DNA from: Thermosynechococcus sp. M98_K2018_005 | GTDB taxonomy: Bacteria; Cyanobacteriota; Cyanobacteriia; Thermosynechococcales; Thermosynechococcaceae | DNA: 64,000 bases | NCBI RefSeq assembly: GCF_015295825.1 | Contig: NZ_DVEH01000047.1 | Location: 56,229 to 120,228, forward strand | Direction: 5' to 3' | Part shown: positions 48,527 through 58,075 of the stretch, piece after piece | Layout of the letters: each line of letters begins with the position of its first letter | Numbering within the stretch: position 1 is the stretch's first letter | The notes under the pieces: generated by a model | The model's database searches: none | Told to the model about the DNA's origin: nothing | The model's input: only the letters and a program-made list of their open reading frames with translations | Made by a program: the position numbers and the translations under genes

Positions 48527-48732
48527 AGCACTCTGTTTTGCTCAGCAATCACCTCAATGATTATAGTCGTTTCACCTTCCGTCACCTAGGGGGATCATGT
48601 TGCCCTCTGGAGTGGGCAGGATGTTAAGAGTTGTCCTCGTAAATTTGCCGATCGGCCGTGGTGTAGGTCAGGATAGAAGCGAAACTGCTTTTAGAATCTT
48701 TCAGCGTCAGCGGAACAGCCCCAGATTGTACC

Positions 48733-51700
48733 ATGACCCCTGTCTCCATCCCTGATTATCTTAAACGCCCTTTAGCGGCGGCCATTGCGACGGCGATCGC
48801 CACAGTGGGTGTGGTTGCACTGCGGGTGGGTGGCCTGCTCGAACCCTTGGAATTGAGGGTGTATGACCAATGGCTGCGCTGGCGATCAACACCGGCCACG
48901 TCCCAGCGACTGCTGATTGTTGAGATTACCGAGGCTGATATTCAAACCCTCAAGCAGTACCCAATTCCTGACGAAGTGCTCATCCAAGCCATCAATGAAT
49001 TGCAGGAGTACCAACCCAAGGTCATTGGCATTGATATTTTTCGCGATTTTCCGGTTCCGGATCGCTTCAAACCGCTAACCGATGTGCTGCCTTCCCTCGG
49101 ACAGGTGCTGATGACCCAGCCCAACACCGTTATTGTCTGTAAAGTGGGGAGTGAAACAGATCCCGGAATTGCCCCTCCCACTGGACTGCTGAATCATCAG
49201 GTGGGATTTGCGGACATTCCCATTGATGATGATGGCGTAGTGCGCCGTGCAATTTTAGCAACTCAACCCGAAGCCAGCGATCGCTGCTCTACCCCCCAAT
49301 CCTTTGCCCTTGCCTTAGCGCGTGTTTTTCTGGGGATTAACCCCCAAGCCGTGACTCAGAACCGCCTTGACTTGGGAACGGCTCGCTTTCAGGCCTTAAC
49401 CAGCAACTGGGGGGGCTACAACAATCTGGATGCCGCAGGGTTTCAAATCCTAATCAACTATGCCCACCCGACCCAGCCCTATGAAACAGTCACCCTGAGC
49501 GAAGTGCTGACGGGTCAAGTGCTGCCCTCCAAGGTGCGCGATCGCGCTGTACTCATTGGCCTCACTGGCAGCAGCAGTAACGATAAGTTTTTGATTCCGA
49601 TGACCCTGCCGGGGCAAACCAACCGCCTTACCCCCGGTGTTGTGGTTCAAGCAGCGATCCTTGAAGATTTGCTAGCAGCGGCTCTCGATAACCGTTCTCC
49701 CATCGGTACATGGCCACAGGAGGCGATCGCCCTTTGGATTCTTGCTTGGTCTGGGCTTGGTGCCGTGATTATTGCCAAAGGACACCGCTGGGTGATTGTG
49801 CCGCTGTTGGTTGCTGGGGGACTGGCTCTCAGTGGCCTGACATTTCTGCTCTTTTTACAGGGGAGTTGGCTGCCCCTGGTGGCGCCTCTCGTTGGCTTTG
49901 GCAGTGCGGCAGTTTTGATGCTGGGTTACCGTGCCTTGAGTCCTGCTGAATCCACCTCTATCCCCTCTGCACCGACGGCTGTTCCCAGTGGCCTCTCAGC
50001 GACTCCCTTGGAGTTAATGACTGAAGGCATCAGTCAATCAACCACACCTGACTCAGCCCCCATTCTGGAAATCCCCGAAACCTCGCCAACGGAAGTCTCT
50101 CGCCTAGAGACGGATGCCAATGCAACGGTGCTGCAACCGGAAACAGCAATTTCCTTTACCCCCATCGAACCCACCCCGTCCCCTGGGGATAACCCCCACA
50201 CAGCACCTACCCTCCTCACTTCCGTGGTCGATCAGATTCCCCCGACACGCGAGACACCACCACAGCCGATCACTGAGAGGGAAACCTTCTTAGTGGTTCA
50301 CCCTGAGGACGCTGCAACTTCCGCCACCGAAGTACCAGAAATTCCCACAACCGCTCCTGAACCTACCCTCCAGCCAACAGCTCCCTCAGAACTTCGCCCT
50401 GATTTACCAGAAACCCAACTGATGCCTCCCGAAGCCTTAACAACGATGCCCGAGACCCCTAGCATTCCTACGGTTGATTTACCTGAAACGCAACTCACAC
50501 TACCTGAGCCACTGACTACCCCAGAACTGACCTCGACCCCCTCAACCCAATTCGCAACCAGCGTGGACTTGCCTGAAACCCAACTGTCAGTGCCTGAGGC
50601 CGTGAGTCCAGCAGAAGTCACCTCAACTTCCGTAGGGAATGGGAACACCCCTGAAACATCACCACCCCCCCCGACCCAATTCGCAACCAGCGCAGACTTG
50701 CCGGAAACCCAATTATTAATCCCAGACACCCCCAAGGGAGACCTACCAGAAACACAGCCGTCCAACCCTGACCCCTTGACCTCAGTGCCTGCGGATCCTA
50801 CCCAGCTTCCAGGGGAGATTTCCGCCACGACAGTCCCCTCGCCGCCCCCCCCAACCACAGAGACACAAACACCGAGCGGCACCCAACCCAAAACCACCGT
50901 CATTTCTGACATTAGCGAAGAACCCAGTGAACCCTTGCCACAAACTGTGGGGGGACGCTACCGTGTCCTGAGTCAACTAGGGGAAGGGGGATTTGGGCGC
51001 ACGTTCTTGGCTGCAGATTTACACCTGCCGGATCATCCGATCTGTGTGGTCAAGCAGTTGGTGCCCTCCCGTAAGGATGAACGCTTTTTGGCGATTGCCC
51101 GTCGCCTCTTTCAGCGGGAAGCGGAAACCTTAGCCCAATTGGGTCAACACGAGTGTATCCCTCGATTACTGGCTTACTTTGAGGAGGGGGGATATTTCTA
51201 TCTCACCCAAGAGTATGTGGATGGCGAATCCCTCAAAGAGGAGTTTGAAAAGAAAGTTACCCTCTCCCAAGCCGAAGCCCTCGCCATTCTCAAGAGTATT
51301 TTAGAAATTTTGCAGTATGTGCATCAGTTTGGGGTGGTGCATCGGGACATTAAGCCTGCCAATATCATGCGCCGCCGCAGTGATCAACAACTGTTTTTGA
51401 TTGACTTTGGGGCGGTACGCCATGTTCAGCCCGAGGACTTGCTCCAGCACGGCAAATATACGATCTCAATTGGTACCCGTGGCTATGCCCCTAGCGAGCA
51501 AATGGCAGGACGACCCGTGATTGCCAGTGATATTTACTCTTTGGGCATCGTTATTGTTGAAGGTCTGACGGGACTCGCCCCGATGGATTTGCCCTCTGAC
51601 CCCCATACGGGGGATATTGTCTGGCAGCCCGGACGGCATTTGTCGCCGCAGTTTGTTGCCATTATCAATAAAATGATCAAGTACAATTTTCGCGATCGCT

Positions 51701-51750
51701 ACCAGAGTGCTGAAGACGTGCTCACTGAGTTGGCCAAGGCTGGACTTTAG
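48733..51750 (+). CDS. CHASE2 sensor linked to Ser/Thr protein kinase
   Basis: 1005 aa. Residues about 15-35 are a membrane segment, 38-330 a CHASE2 extracytoplasmic sensor (VIGIDIFRDFPVPD, GFADIPIDDDGVVRRA), and 333-400 three membrane helices. Residues 405-735 are a Pro/Thr/Glu-rich linker with five DLPETQ units at 557, 582, 612, 655 and 670. The kinase domain (about 740-1005) is complete: GEGGFGRTF, Lys774 (VVKQL), HRDIKPAN (Asp872), DFG (891). An active membrane-bound Hanks kinase is expected. No cognate partner is adjacent; the FHA-PrsW protein nearby is a conceivable phospho-reader but there is no direct link. Confidence 0.9.
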   Translation: MTPVSIPDYLKRPLAAAIATAIATVGVVALRVGGLLEPLELRVYDQWLRWRSTPATSQRLLIVEITEADIQTLKQYPIPDEVLIQAINELQEYQPKVIGIDIFRDFPVPDRFKPLTDVLPSLGQVLMTQPNTVIVCKVGSETDPGIAPPTGLLNHQVGFADIPIDDDGVVRRAILATQPEASDRCSTPQSFALALARVFLGINPQAVTQNRLDLGTARFQALTSNWGGYNNLDAAGFQILINYAHPTQPYETVTLSEVLTGQVLPSKVRDRAVLIGLTGSSSNDKFLIPMTLPGQTNRLTPGVVVQAAILEDLLAAALDNRSPIGTWPQEAIALWILAWSGLGAVIIAKGHRWVIVPLLVAGGLALSGLTFLLFLQGSWLPLVAPLVGFGSAAVLMLGYRALSPAESTSIPSAPTAVPSGLSATPLELMTEGISQSTTPDSAPILEIPETSPTEVSRLETDANATVLQPETAISFTPIEPTPSPGDNPHTAPTLLTSVVDQIPPTRETPPQPITERETFLVVHPEDAATSATEVPEIPTTAPEPTLQPTAPSELRPDLPETQLMPPEALTTMPETPSIPTVDLPETQLTLPEPLTTPELTSTPSTQFATSVDLPETQLSVPEAVSPAEVTSTSVGNGNTPETSPPPPTQFATSADLPETQLLIPDTPKGDLPETQPSNPDPLTSVPADPTQLPGEISATTVPSPPPPTTETQTPSGTQPKTTVISDISEEPSEPLPQTVGGRYRVLSQLGEGGFGRTFLAADLHLPDHPICVVKQLVPSRKDERFLAIARRLFQREAETLAQLGQHECIPRLLAYFEEGGYFYLTQEYVDGESLKEEFEKKVTLSQAEALAILKSILEILQYVHQFGVVHRDIKPANIMRRRSDQQLFLIDFGAVRHVQPEDLLQHGKYTISIGTRGYAPSEQMAGRPVIASDIYSLGIVIVEGLTGLAPMDLPSDPHTGDIVWQPGRHLSPQFVAIINKMIKYNFRDRYQSAEDVLTELAKAGL

Positions 51751-51889
51751 GCCTACAGACCAAAGTTTGAGCGCTGTAGAGGGGGCTTGCAGTTCTTATT
51801 TATGGGGCTAAATCGTTGTGAAAAAAGGTTGTATGATGGAGAGTACCGTTTCCTTTTTTTAACATTAGACACTTTGGAGGCATCGCAAC

Positions 51890-52144
51890 GTGGCTGGAAC
51901 GACAGGAGAACGACCATTTTCCGACATTATTACCAGTGTCCGTTATTGGGTGATTCATAGCATCACCATTCCGGCGTTGTTCATTGCTGGCTGGCTCTTT
52001 GTCAGCACCGGTTTGGCCTATGATGTGTTTGGCACACCACGCCCCGATAGCTACTATGCTCAGGAGCAGCGGTCGATTCCTCTTGTGACCGATCGCTTTG
52101 AAGCTAAACAACAAGTTGAAACCTTCTTAGAACAGGTGAAGTAG
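51890..52144 (+). CDS. psbE: Cytochrome b559 subunit alpha
   Basis: 84 aa from a GTG with TTTGGAGG upstream (9 nt). The single membrane helix has the haem ligand histidine in [14 protein letters not shown] (His23 in mature numbering). With PsbF it binds the b559 haem of photosystem II. First gene of psbEFLJ. The A/T-rich gap upstream must carry its promoter (a TATGAT near 51831 is a possible -10 without a good -35). Confidence 0.97.
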   Translation: MAGTTGERPFSDIITSVRYWVIHSITIPALFIAGWLFVSTGLAYDVFGTPRPDSYYAQEQRSIPLVTDRFEAKQQVETFLEQVK

Positions 52145-52151
52145 GATTGCC

Positions 52152-52289
52152 ATGACCAGTAACACACCCAATCAAGAACCCGTTTCTTACCCAATTTTTA
52201 CGGTCCGCTGGTTGGCCGTTCACACGCTTGCTGTGCCCACGATTTTCTTCCTCGGGGCGATCGCGGCCATGCAGTTTATCCAACGTTAG
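52152..52289 (+). CDS. psbF: Cytochrome b559 subunit beta
   Basis: 45 aa. It begins [20 protein letters not shown] and contains the haem-ligand histidine in [15 protein letters not shown]. It pairs with PsbE. Starts 7 bp after psbE. As I recall the T. elongatus sequence, Val replaces Leu in RWLAV, a sign of a related strain. Confidence 0.96.
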   Translation: MTSNTPNQEPVSYPIFTVRWLAVHTLAVPTIFFLGAIAAMQFIQR

Positions 52290-52301
52290 GAAGGTGCAGA
52301 C

Positions 52302-52415
52302 ATGGAACCGAATCCCAATCGTCAGCCGGTCGAACTCAATCGCACATCCCTGTACCTAGGGTTGCTGCTGATCTTCGTCCTTGCGTTGCTCTTTTCAAGC
52401 TACTTCTTTAACTAA
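52302..52415 (+). CDS. psbL: Photosystem II protein L
   Basis: 37 aa. [20 protein letters not shown] followed by one membrane helix and the SSYFFN end is diagnostic. PsbL lies at the dimer interface of photosystem II and protects QB/QA electron flow. It follows psbF by 12 bp. Confidence 0.96.
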   Translation: MEPNPNRQPVELNRTSLYLGLLLIFVLALLFSSYFFN

Positions 52416-52456
52416 ATTTCTTCTCTATAACTGAATCTGCTTAGGAGGAATTGATC

Positions 52457-52579
52457 ATGTTGTCTGAAGGCGGACGCATTCCCCTCTGGGTTGTGGCCAC
52501 GGTAGCCGGCATGGGAGTGATTGTCATTGTCGGGCTGTTCTTCTATGGTGCCTACGCTGGTCTTGGCTCCTCTCTCTAG
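52457..52579 (+). CDS. psbJ: Photosystem II protein J
   Basis: 40 aa with a single membrane helix ([21 protein letters not shown]) and the AYAGLGSSL end. AGGAGG lies 9-10 nt before the ATG. PsbJ borders the plastoquinone channel and regulates electron flow. Its stop overlaps the 3' end of the convergent permease gene by 4 bp, leaving no room for an ordinary terminator between them. Confidence 0.96.
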   Translation: MLSEGGRIPLWVVATVAGMGVIVIVGLFFYGAYAGLGSSL

Positions 52580-53493
52580 AGATTGGGGTCTTGGCGCGTA
52601 CGCAGTTGTAGCCAGATCAGTCCAAAGGTGACTCCCAAGAGAACTGTTGCTGCTGCAGCGGCATAGCCAAAGTCAAATAACGCGAAGGCCTGTTGGTAGA
52701 TATAAAATACCAGCAGGTTTGTTGTATCTAAGGGGCCGCCAGCGGTTACCACATAGACCTGTTCAAAACTGCGCAACGTGAAAATCGTTGTTGTGACAAA
52801 CACTAGAATTAAGGTGGGGCGCAGCCCCGGCAGCGTAATGTAGCGAAACTGTTGCCAAGCATTAGCACCATCGAGGAGTGCCGCTTCATAGCGATTGCGG
52901 GGAATTGTTTGCAACCCCGCCAAAAAGACAACTAAATTAAACCCCAATTGCTTCCAGCTACTGAGCAAAATCAGCACTGGCATTGCCCAGGTGGGATCAC
53001 TCAGCCAAGCAATCGGTTGCCCCCCTAAGGTTTGCACCAGTTGATTCACGGGACCATCAGTTTGAAACAGCCAACGGAACCCTAAACCTGCCGCCACAAT
53101 CGAGGTCATTGTTGGCAAAAAGTAGGCCGTGCGCAGCAGATCCCGTCCCCTGATCCCTTGGTTAAGACCGACTGCCAAGAGTAAGGGCAGCACAATCGTG
53201 GGTAGCACCGTTGCTGCTGTGAAATAAAGGGTATTGCCAATCACTTGCCAAAAATCTGGACTCAGGAGCAATTGCTGATAATTTTGCAGGCCAACCCAAC
53301 GCACCCCTTCTTGACTGAAGCTACCCGTCGTAAAACTAAGATAGACCAGGTACAAAATCGGCAAAAAAACAAAAATTGTCAGAAAAAAAAGTGCAGGTAA
53401 AAGGAATAACCAAGCGACTCCTATCGGTGACAAAACAACCTCCCCCAATTGTAGGAAGTGCGATCGCGCCATTGGCAAAGATGATGACCTCAA
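52576..53493 (-). CDS. Sugar ABC transporter permease (MalF/UgpA type)
   Basis: 305 aa (298 aa from an alternative ATG at 53472). Six membrane helices are visible, and the EAA loop reads [29 protein letters not shown] ([17 protein letters not shown]), which docks on the ATPase. The usual partners (second permease MalG type, solute-binding protein, ATPase) are not adjacent; a shared ATPase is typical of cyanobacteria. Probable substrate: a sugar or glycerol-phosphate compound, inferred from the family. Its 3' end overlaps psbJ by 4 bp. Confidence 0.85.
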   Translation of the reverse strand: MRSSSLPMARSHFLQLGEVVLSPIGVAWLFLLPALFFLTIFVFLPILYLVYLSFTTGSFSQEGVRWVGLQNYQQLLLSPDFWQVIGNTLYFTAATVLPTIVLPLLLAVGLNQGIRGRDLLRTAYFLPTMTSIVAAGLGFRWLFQTDGPVNQLVQTLGGQPIAWLSDPTWAMPVLILLSSWKQLGFNLVVFLAGLQTIPRNRYEAALLDGANAWQQFRYITLPGLRPTLILVFVTTTIFTLRSFEQVYVVTAGGPLDTTNLLVFYIYQQAFALFDFGYAAAAATVLLGVTFGLIWLQLRTRQDPNL

Positions 53494-53539
53494 AATTCGT
53501 CTTTCTATAAATTCAATCCTAGGGTAGTGGCTCCTGAAG

Positions 53540-54580
53540 GTGGAAATGATAAGATCAAAATCAAAATGGACGCCATCTTGGGGAAATGCTGTGATTCACA
53601 CTGCGCCATTGCCCACGACTACCCCTTCTCACGTTTCTGATCATAGTCGTCTAAAGCTGTTTTCGGGTTCTGCCAACACTGCCCTTGCTCAGGAAATTGC
53701 CCGCTACCTCGGTATTGATCTCGGCCCAATGGTGCGCAAGCGATTTGCTGATGGCGAGCTGTATGTGCAGATTCAAGAATCCATTCGCGGTTGTGATGTC
53801 TATCTGATTCAGCCCTGTTGCCGACCCGTCAACGACCACCTGATGGAACTGCTGATCATGGTGGATGCCTGCCGCCGTGCTTCAGCCCGCCAAGTGACTG
53901 CGGTGATCCCCTACTATGGCTATGCCCGTGCCGATCGCAAGACTGCTGGCCGCGAGTCCATTACCGCCAAACTAGTAGCCAACCTGATTACCCAAGCGGG
54001 AGCGAGTCGCGTTCTGGCCATGGATCTGCACTCAGCGCAAATTCAAGGCTACTTTGACATTCCCGTGGATCATGTCTATGGTTCACCCGTGCTCCTTGAC
54101 TACCTGCGCAGCAAAAATCTTGAAGATATTGTGGTGGTCTCCCCAGACGTAGGGGGGGTAGCCCGCGCCCGTGCCTTTGCCAACAAGCTTGATGATGCCC
54201 CCCTAGCCATTATTGATAAGCGACGCCAAGCCCACAATGTGGCCGAAGTGATGAACGTGGTGGGGGACGTTAAGGGCAAGACAGCGGTGCTGGTAGATGA
54301 CATGATTGATACAGCCGGCACGATTTTAGAAGGGGCACGGTTACTGCGGCGCGAAGGTGCCAAGGAAGTCTATGCCTGTGCCACCCATGCGGTTTTTTCA
54401 CCGCCAGCGATCGAGCGACTCCAAGGGGGCGACTTTGAAGAGGTGATTGTCACCAACACAATTCCCGTACCGGAGACGCAACGCTTTCCCCAACTCACGG
54501 TGCTCTCGGTGGCTAGTATTCTCGGAGAAACCATTTGGCGGATCCATGAAGATAGCTCTGTGAGCAGTATGTTCCGCTAA
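53540..54580 (+). CDS. prs: Ribose-phosphate pyrophosphokinase
   Basis: Up to 346 aa from a GTG at 53540; a GTG at 53591 (329 aa) is equally possible, since homology only begins near RLKLFSGSANTALAQEIA. The catalytic and ATP motifs CRPVNDHLMELLIMVDACRR-like (CRRASARQVTAVIPYYGYAR), VVSPDVGGVARAR and the PRPP loop VLVDDMIDTAGT are intact. It makes PRPP from ribose-5-phosphate and ATP for purine, pyrimidine, His and Trp synthesis; purH follows by 44 bp. Confidence 0.93.
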   Translation: MEMIRSKSKWTPSWGNAVIHTAPLPTTTPSHVSDHSRLKLFSGSANTALAQEIARYLGIDLGPMVRKRFADGELYVQIQESIRGCDVYLIQPCCRPVNDHLMELLIMVDACRRASARQVTAVIPYYGYARADRKTAGRESITAKLVANLITQAGASRVLAMDLHSAQIQGYFDIPVDHVYGSPVLLDYLRSKNLEDIVVVSPDVGGVARARAFANKLDDAPLAIIDKRRQAHNVAEVMNVVGDVKGKTAVLVDDMIDTAGTILEGARLLRREGAKEVYACATHAVFSPPAIERLQGGDFEEVIVTNTIPVPETQRFPQLTVLSVASILGETIWRIHEDSSVSSMFR

Positions 54581-54624
54581 AACTGCTAAAATAAGCTTTA
54601 TTGTTCACCTAGGGGGTTGCAGGC

Positions 54625-56181
54625 ATGGGCCGAATTGCCTTACTCAGCACCAGCAATAAGCAAGGACTGGTGGAGTTGGCGACGGCCTTGGTGCAGGAGT
54701 TTGGCTTTACGCTCCTGAGTAGTGGTGGCACCGCAAAGACCTTACAAGCAGCGGGGATTCCCGTGACAACGGTCTCGGAGTACACAGGGGCACCGGAAAT
54801 TCTCGGTGGGCGGGTCAAGACCCTGCATCCAAAAATTCATGGCGGTATTTTGGCACGGCGCGACCGCCCTGCAGACCAGGCTGAGCTGCAAGCTCAAGGC
54901 ATTAACCCGATTGATCTAGTAGTTGTTAACCTCTATCCCTTTGCCGAAACCATTGCTCAGCCCAATGTCAGCCTTGCCGAGGCGATCGAGCAAATTGATA
55001 TTGGTGGGCCGACGCTGATTCGCGCTGCGGCAAAAAACCATGCCCATGTGACAGTGTTGGTCGATCCCAGCCAGTATGAAACTTACCTTCAGGAATTACG
55101 ATTACATGGGGAAGCCCAACCTGCTTTTCGCCTTGCCTGTGCCCAGCGAGCCTTTACCCTGACGGCCAGTTACGATCAGGCGATCGCTGAGTATCTTCAA
55201 GAAGTCAGATCCCCCGGTACTGAACCAGACATTCTGCCGCCGGTCTTTCACCTGATGGGGCAGCAAAAACAAGTCCTGCGCTATGGCGAAAATCCCCATC
55301 AACGGGCTGCTTGGTACATCAGTGGCGCACACCCCAGTGGTTGGGCAGCTGCCGACCTGCTTCAGGGCAAAGAACTTAGCTACAACAACCTGCTGGATCT
55401 AGAAGCGGCACGGGCGGTGATTAGTGAATTCCTCGGGGAGAGTGCCCCCGCTGCCGTTATTATTAAACACACCAATCCCTGTGGCGTGGCTGAGGGCAAA
55501 ACCCTCGTGGAAGCCTACGAACGTGCCTTTGCAGCCGATAGTGTCTCTGCCTTTGGCGGCATTGTTGCTCTGAATCGCCCCTTGGATGTGGCCACCGCTG
55601 AAGCCTTGAGCCGTACTTTTTTAGAGTGTGTGGTGGCTCCCGCCTGTGAGGAAGCAGCGCTACCAATCCTGAAAACCAAGCCCAAGATGCGGGTTCTCAC
55701 CCTACCTGAGTTGCAGACTGCTCCCACCACAGCGATTCAAACCATTGCTGGCGGCTTTCTCGTCCAAGATATTCACCCCGTCCCCATTGATCCAGAGGCG
55801 TGGCAAGTGGTCACAGCCACGGAACCCAGTCCAGAGTTGATGGCAGAACTGATCTTTGCTTGGAAAGTGGTGAAGCACGTTAAGTCCAATGCCATTGTTG
55901 TCAGTCGCGATCTCCAAACCCAAGGGATTGGGGCCGGTCAAATGAATCGCGTCGGTGCGGTGCAAATTGCTCTTAGTGATGCTGGTGAGGCGGCGCGGGG
56001 GGGTGTGCTGGCCAGTGATGGCTTTTTCCCCTTTGCCGATTCTGTGCAAGCCGCTGCCCTTGCCGGTATTGCGGCGATTATTCAACCGGGGGGCAGTTTG
56101 CGGGATAATGAGTCTATCCAAGCAGCCAATGAAGCGGGAATTGCCATGGTCTTTACCAACCGGCGACACTTCCGCCACTAG
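54625..56181 (+). CDS. purH: Bifunctional AICAR transformylase / IMP cyclohydrolase
   Basis: 518 aa. The N-terminal MGS-like cyclohydrolase domain (LLSTSNKQGLVELATAL, SSGGTAKTLQAAG, GGRVKTLHPKIHGGIL) and the C-terminal transformylase domain (KHTNPCG near residue 280, GGIVALNRPLD, KYTQS-equivalent KHVKSNAIVVS, RDNES) are both complete. It performs the last two steps of purine biosynthesis. The gene follows prs and precedes a phosphoesterase by 9 bp. Confidence 0.96.
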   Translation: MGRIALLSTSNKQGLVELATALVQEFGFTLLSSGGTAKTLQAAGIPVTTVSEYTGAPEILGGRVKTLHPKIHGGILARRDRPADQAELQAQGINPIDLVVVNLYPFAETIAQPNVSLAEAIEQIDIGGPTLIRAAAKNHAHVTVLVDPSQYETYLQELRLHGEAQPAFRLACAQRAFTLTASYDQAIAEYLQEVRSPGTEPDILPPVFHLMGQQKQVLRYGENPHQRAAWYISGAHPSGWAAADLLQGKELSYNNLLDLEAARAVISEFLGESAPAAVIIKHTNPCGVAEGKTLVEAYERAFAADSVSAFGGIVALNRPLDVATAEALSRTFLECVVAPACEEAALPILKTKPKMRVLTLPELQTAPTTAIQTIAGGFLVQDIHPVPIDPEAWQVVTATEPSPELMAELIFAWKVVKHVKSNAIVVSRDLQTQGIGAGQMNRVGAVQIALSDAGEAARGGVLASDGFFPFADSVQAAALAGIAAIIQPGGSLRDNESIQAANEAGIAMVFTNRRHFRH

Positions 56182-56190
56182 GAAATAGCA

Positions 56191-57285
56191 ATGGCGGTGC
56201 GACTCGGCATTATCAGTGATCCCCACATCGCCCTGCCGGAGACGATTCCGACAGATTACCCCCCTATTTTTCTCTACGAAGTCAGTATCCCTGCCTTTGA
56301 AGCTGCCGTTGCCCATCTCCTAGAGTTAGGAATTGACGCCCTATTGATTCCCGGTGACTTGACGCGGGATGGCGAAATCCTTAACCATTGCTGGCTCAGT
56401 ACCTATCTGCAAACCCTGCCCCTTCCCTGCTATGTGATTCCGGGGAACCACGATGTGCCTCTGCTGCTGGGGGATAACAACCGCATTGGTTGGGCTGACT
56501 TTCCCCAGTGGTATGCCCACGCTGGCTACGGCAAGGGCGCCAAGCATTACTATCAAACCCTGCTTGCAGACAACCTACAACTGCTTGCCCTGAATTCCAA
56601 CCAGTTTAGCCCGACGGGTCAGCAGGTGGGGGCAGTTGATCAAGGACAACTGGCATGGTTGGCGGCTCTATTGGCAGAACCCTTTGCCGGACTGCGCCTT
56701 GTGATGATTCACCACAATGTCCTTGAGCATTGGCCACAACAGAGCCAAAGTCCGATGGGGCAGCGCTACCTCTTGGAGAATCGAGCGGAGTTATTGAACC
56801 TCTTGCGATCGGCAGGGGTTGCCTTGGTCTTAACCGGGCATCTCCATGTCCAAGACATTGCCTATGAGCAGGGGCTATTTGATCTAACGACCGGTTCCCT
56901 CGTGAGCTATCCCCATCCCTATCGCCGACTCATTTTGCAGGAACATCCCCAAGGGGGCTGGCAAGTGGATGTGGAATCCTACCGCATTGAATCCCTGAAG
57001 GCCTATCCCACCTTGAGTGACCTCTCTCGCCAATGGATGCTTCAGCGGGGTGCGGGGTTTATGGTGCGCTTTCTTACCTTGCCGCCCTTTAATTTATCAG
57101 AAGCTGAGGCCAAGCCCCTCGCCCAAGCCCTATCGTCCCTCTGGCCGGAAATTGCCCAAGGGGATACCCAAGTCACGCTACCGACCCTACCGGAACCCTT
57201 GGCCGCCTACTTTGCCCAGTTCAACCACAGAGCACCAGCGGAGTATCCCCAGCTCCGGGACAACAATACGGTCTTTGTCATTTAG
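56191..57285 (+). CDS. Calcineurin-like metallophosphoesterase
   Basis: 364 aa. The two-metal signature is intact: SDPHIA, PGDLTRDG, GNHDVPLL, IHHN and the GHLHVQD end motif. Sequence after residue 270 is extra to the core. The family covers cAMP phosphodiesterases (CpdA), UDP-sugar hydrolases and others; the substrate cannot be told. It follows purH by 9 bp and is probably cotranscribed. Confidence 0.83.
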   Translation: MAVRLGIISDPHIALPETIPTDYPPIFLYEVSIPAFEAAVAHLLELGIDALLIPGDLTRDGEILNHCWLSTYLQTLPLPCYVIPGNHDVPLLLGDNNRIGWADFPQWYAHAGYGKGAKHYYQTLLADNLQLLALNSNQFSPTGQQVGAVDQGQLAWLAALLAEPFAGLRLVMIHHNVLEHWPQQSQSPMGQRYLLENRAELLNLLRSAGVALVLTGHLHVQDIAYEQGLFDLTTGSLVSYPHPYRRLILQEHPQGGWQVDVESYRIESLKAYPTLSDLSRQWMLQRGAGFMVRFLTLPPFNLSEAEAKPLAQALSSLWPEIAQGDTQVTLPTLPEPLAAYFAQFNHRAPAEYPQLRDNNTVFVI

Positions 57286-57360
57286 CTGATGCAAATTCCC
57301 TTCGCTTAAAACGGCGCTGTCCCAAAACCTGCTCTAATAGGGGGTTAAGGCACGGATTGG

Positions 57361-57423
57361 ATGCAACTGCGGCTCCAGGGTTGGGCGATCGCCATCAGCA
57401 TTAGCTTGACTTTTTATTTTTGA
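57361..57423 (+). CDS. Short ORF, possible truncated membrane-protein start
   Basis: 20 codons starting ATG CAA CTG and ending TGA; the product MQLRLQGWAIAISISLTFYF is hydrophobic after the first few residues like the start of a signal peptide or membrane protein. It ends inside the transposase remnant. It may be the beginning of a gene cut by the insertion; no downstream continuation could be found beyond the remnant. Chance is possible. Confidence 0.3.
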   Translation: MQLRLQGWAIAISISLTFYF

Positions 57424-57881
57424 TGCGCATGACAAACTTTCTCTTCGCTTCACATAACTCATCAAGAAACTTTTAGCTTGCAAATCCTCTATCCATTATC
57501 GCTACGGCATTATCGGGAATCATTTCTATCACTTCCTCTCGAAAACTCAGGTCATGTCTGTCTCCCAAAGAAATGACCGCCTCACTCGTTAAATTCTCCG
57601 TCACACTAAACCCATTCAACAGCTTGATTGGATGATACCCATCCCGCCAAAAGAGGTGACTGGTTAATGTAATGACTGTCGAATCGACAGGAAACAGCAC
57701 CAGCCCTGAGCAATGATGTTTTTGTTTCACTTTTAACATTAAATGACTGTAGATTTGCTGAAAGCACTCACTCCCTGGCGTTTTATTCGCTTTTGAACAG
57801 CAGTGGTGAGTTCAGGACGAGGTAGTCGCAAGGGCTGAGGCGCTTGAGAATAGACTTGACAATAGCTCCAAAATATACCAT
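57401..57881 (-). mobile_element. Broken IS4-type DDE transposase
   Basis: Minus-strand fragments give the family sequence in order: LRLPRPELTTAVQKRIKRQG from about 57881 in one frame, then (frameshift) ECFQQIYSHLMLKVKQKHHC, then FPVDSTVITLTSHLFWRDGY with the first DDE aspartate, PIKLLNGFSVTENL, and IMDRGFAS with the second aspartate region. A TAA replaces the next codon, after which KFLDELCEAKRKFVMRIKNK continues to a second TAA at 57401. The C-terminal Glu domain is missing. At least one frameshift and one nonsense change; no inverted repeats seen. Confidence 0.8.
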
Positions 57882-58075
57882 GGTAAATTGATTATTTTTC
57901 ATTTTTTAAGGGAAGAATACAACATTTCTTTCTTTTTTCTACCCCCTCAAACTGTCGTTCAACACTTCTACTAAATTTCTTTTCTGGACCAAAGAGGGAT
58001 AATTCTAACGACGACCCAATTCACCCGTTGCTAGCCATTAGACTATAAACAATCAGGTGGCTTGAGGAGAGTGTC

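Larger units (their letters stand above)
57286..58075. other. Gene-poor region with transposase scar
   Basis: About 790 bp. It contains a short orphan ORF (57361-57423), the broken IS4-type transposase (57401-57881) and a strongly AT-rich stretch (57880-58000) without genes. The last 60 bp before 58076 hold the promoter region and GAGGAGAG-type ribosome-binding site of the M48 protease gene. I see no rRNA, tRNA or hairpin array. Confidence 0.7.

Noticed and set aside
50401..50760. Periodic repeats that might be a CRISPR array
   Set aside because: They are in-frame DLPETQ protein repeats with irregular spacing (25, 30, 43 and 15 residues); no palindromic repeat-spacer structure and no cas genes anywhere in the window.
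50298..50912. 204-codon frame opposite the kinase linker, Gly/Ser/Val-rich
   Set aside because: It arises from the repetitive Pro/Thr linker codons on the other strand, not from a gene.
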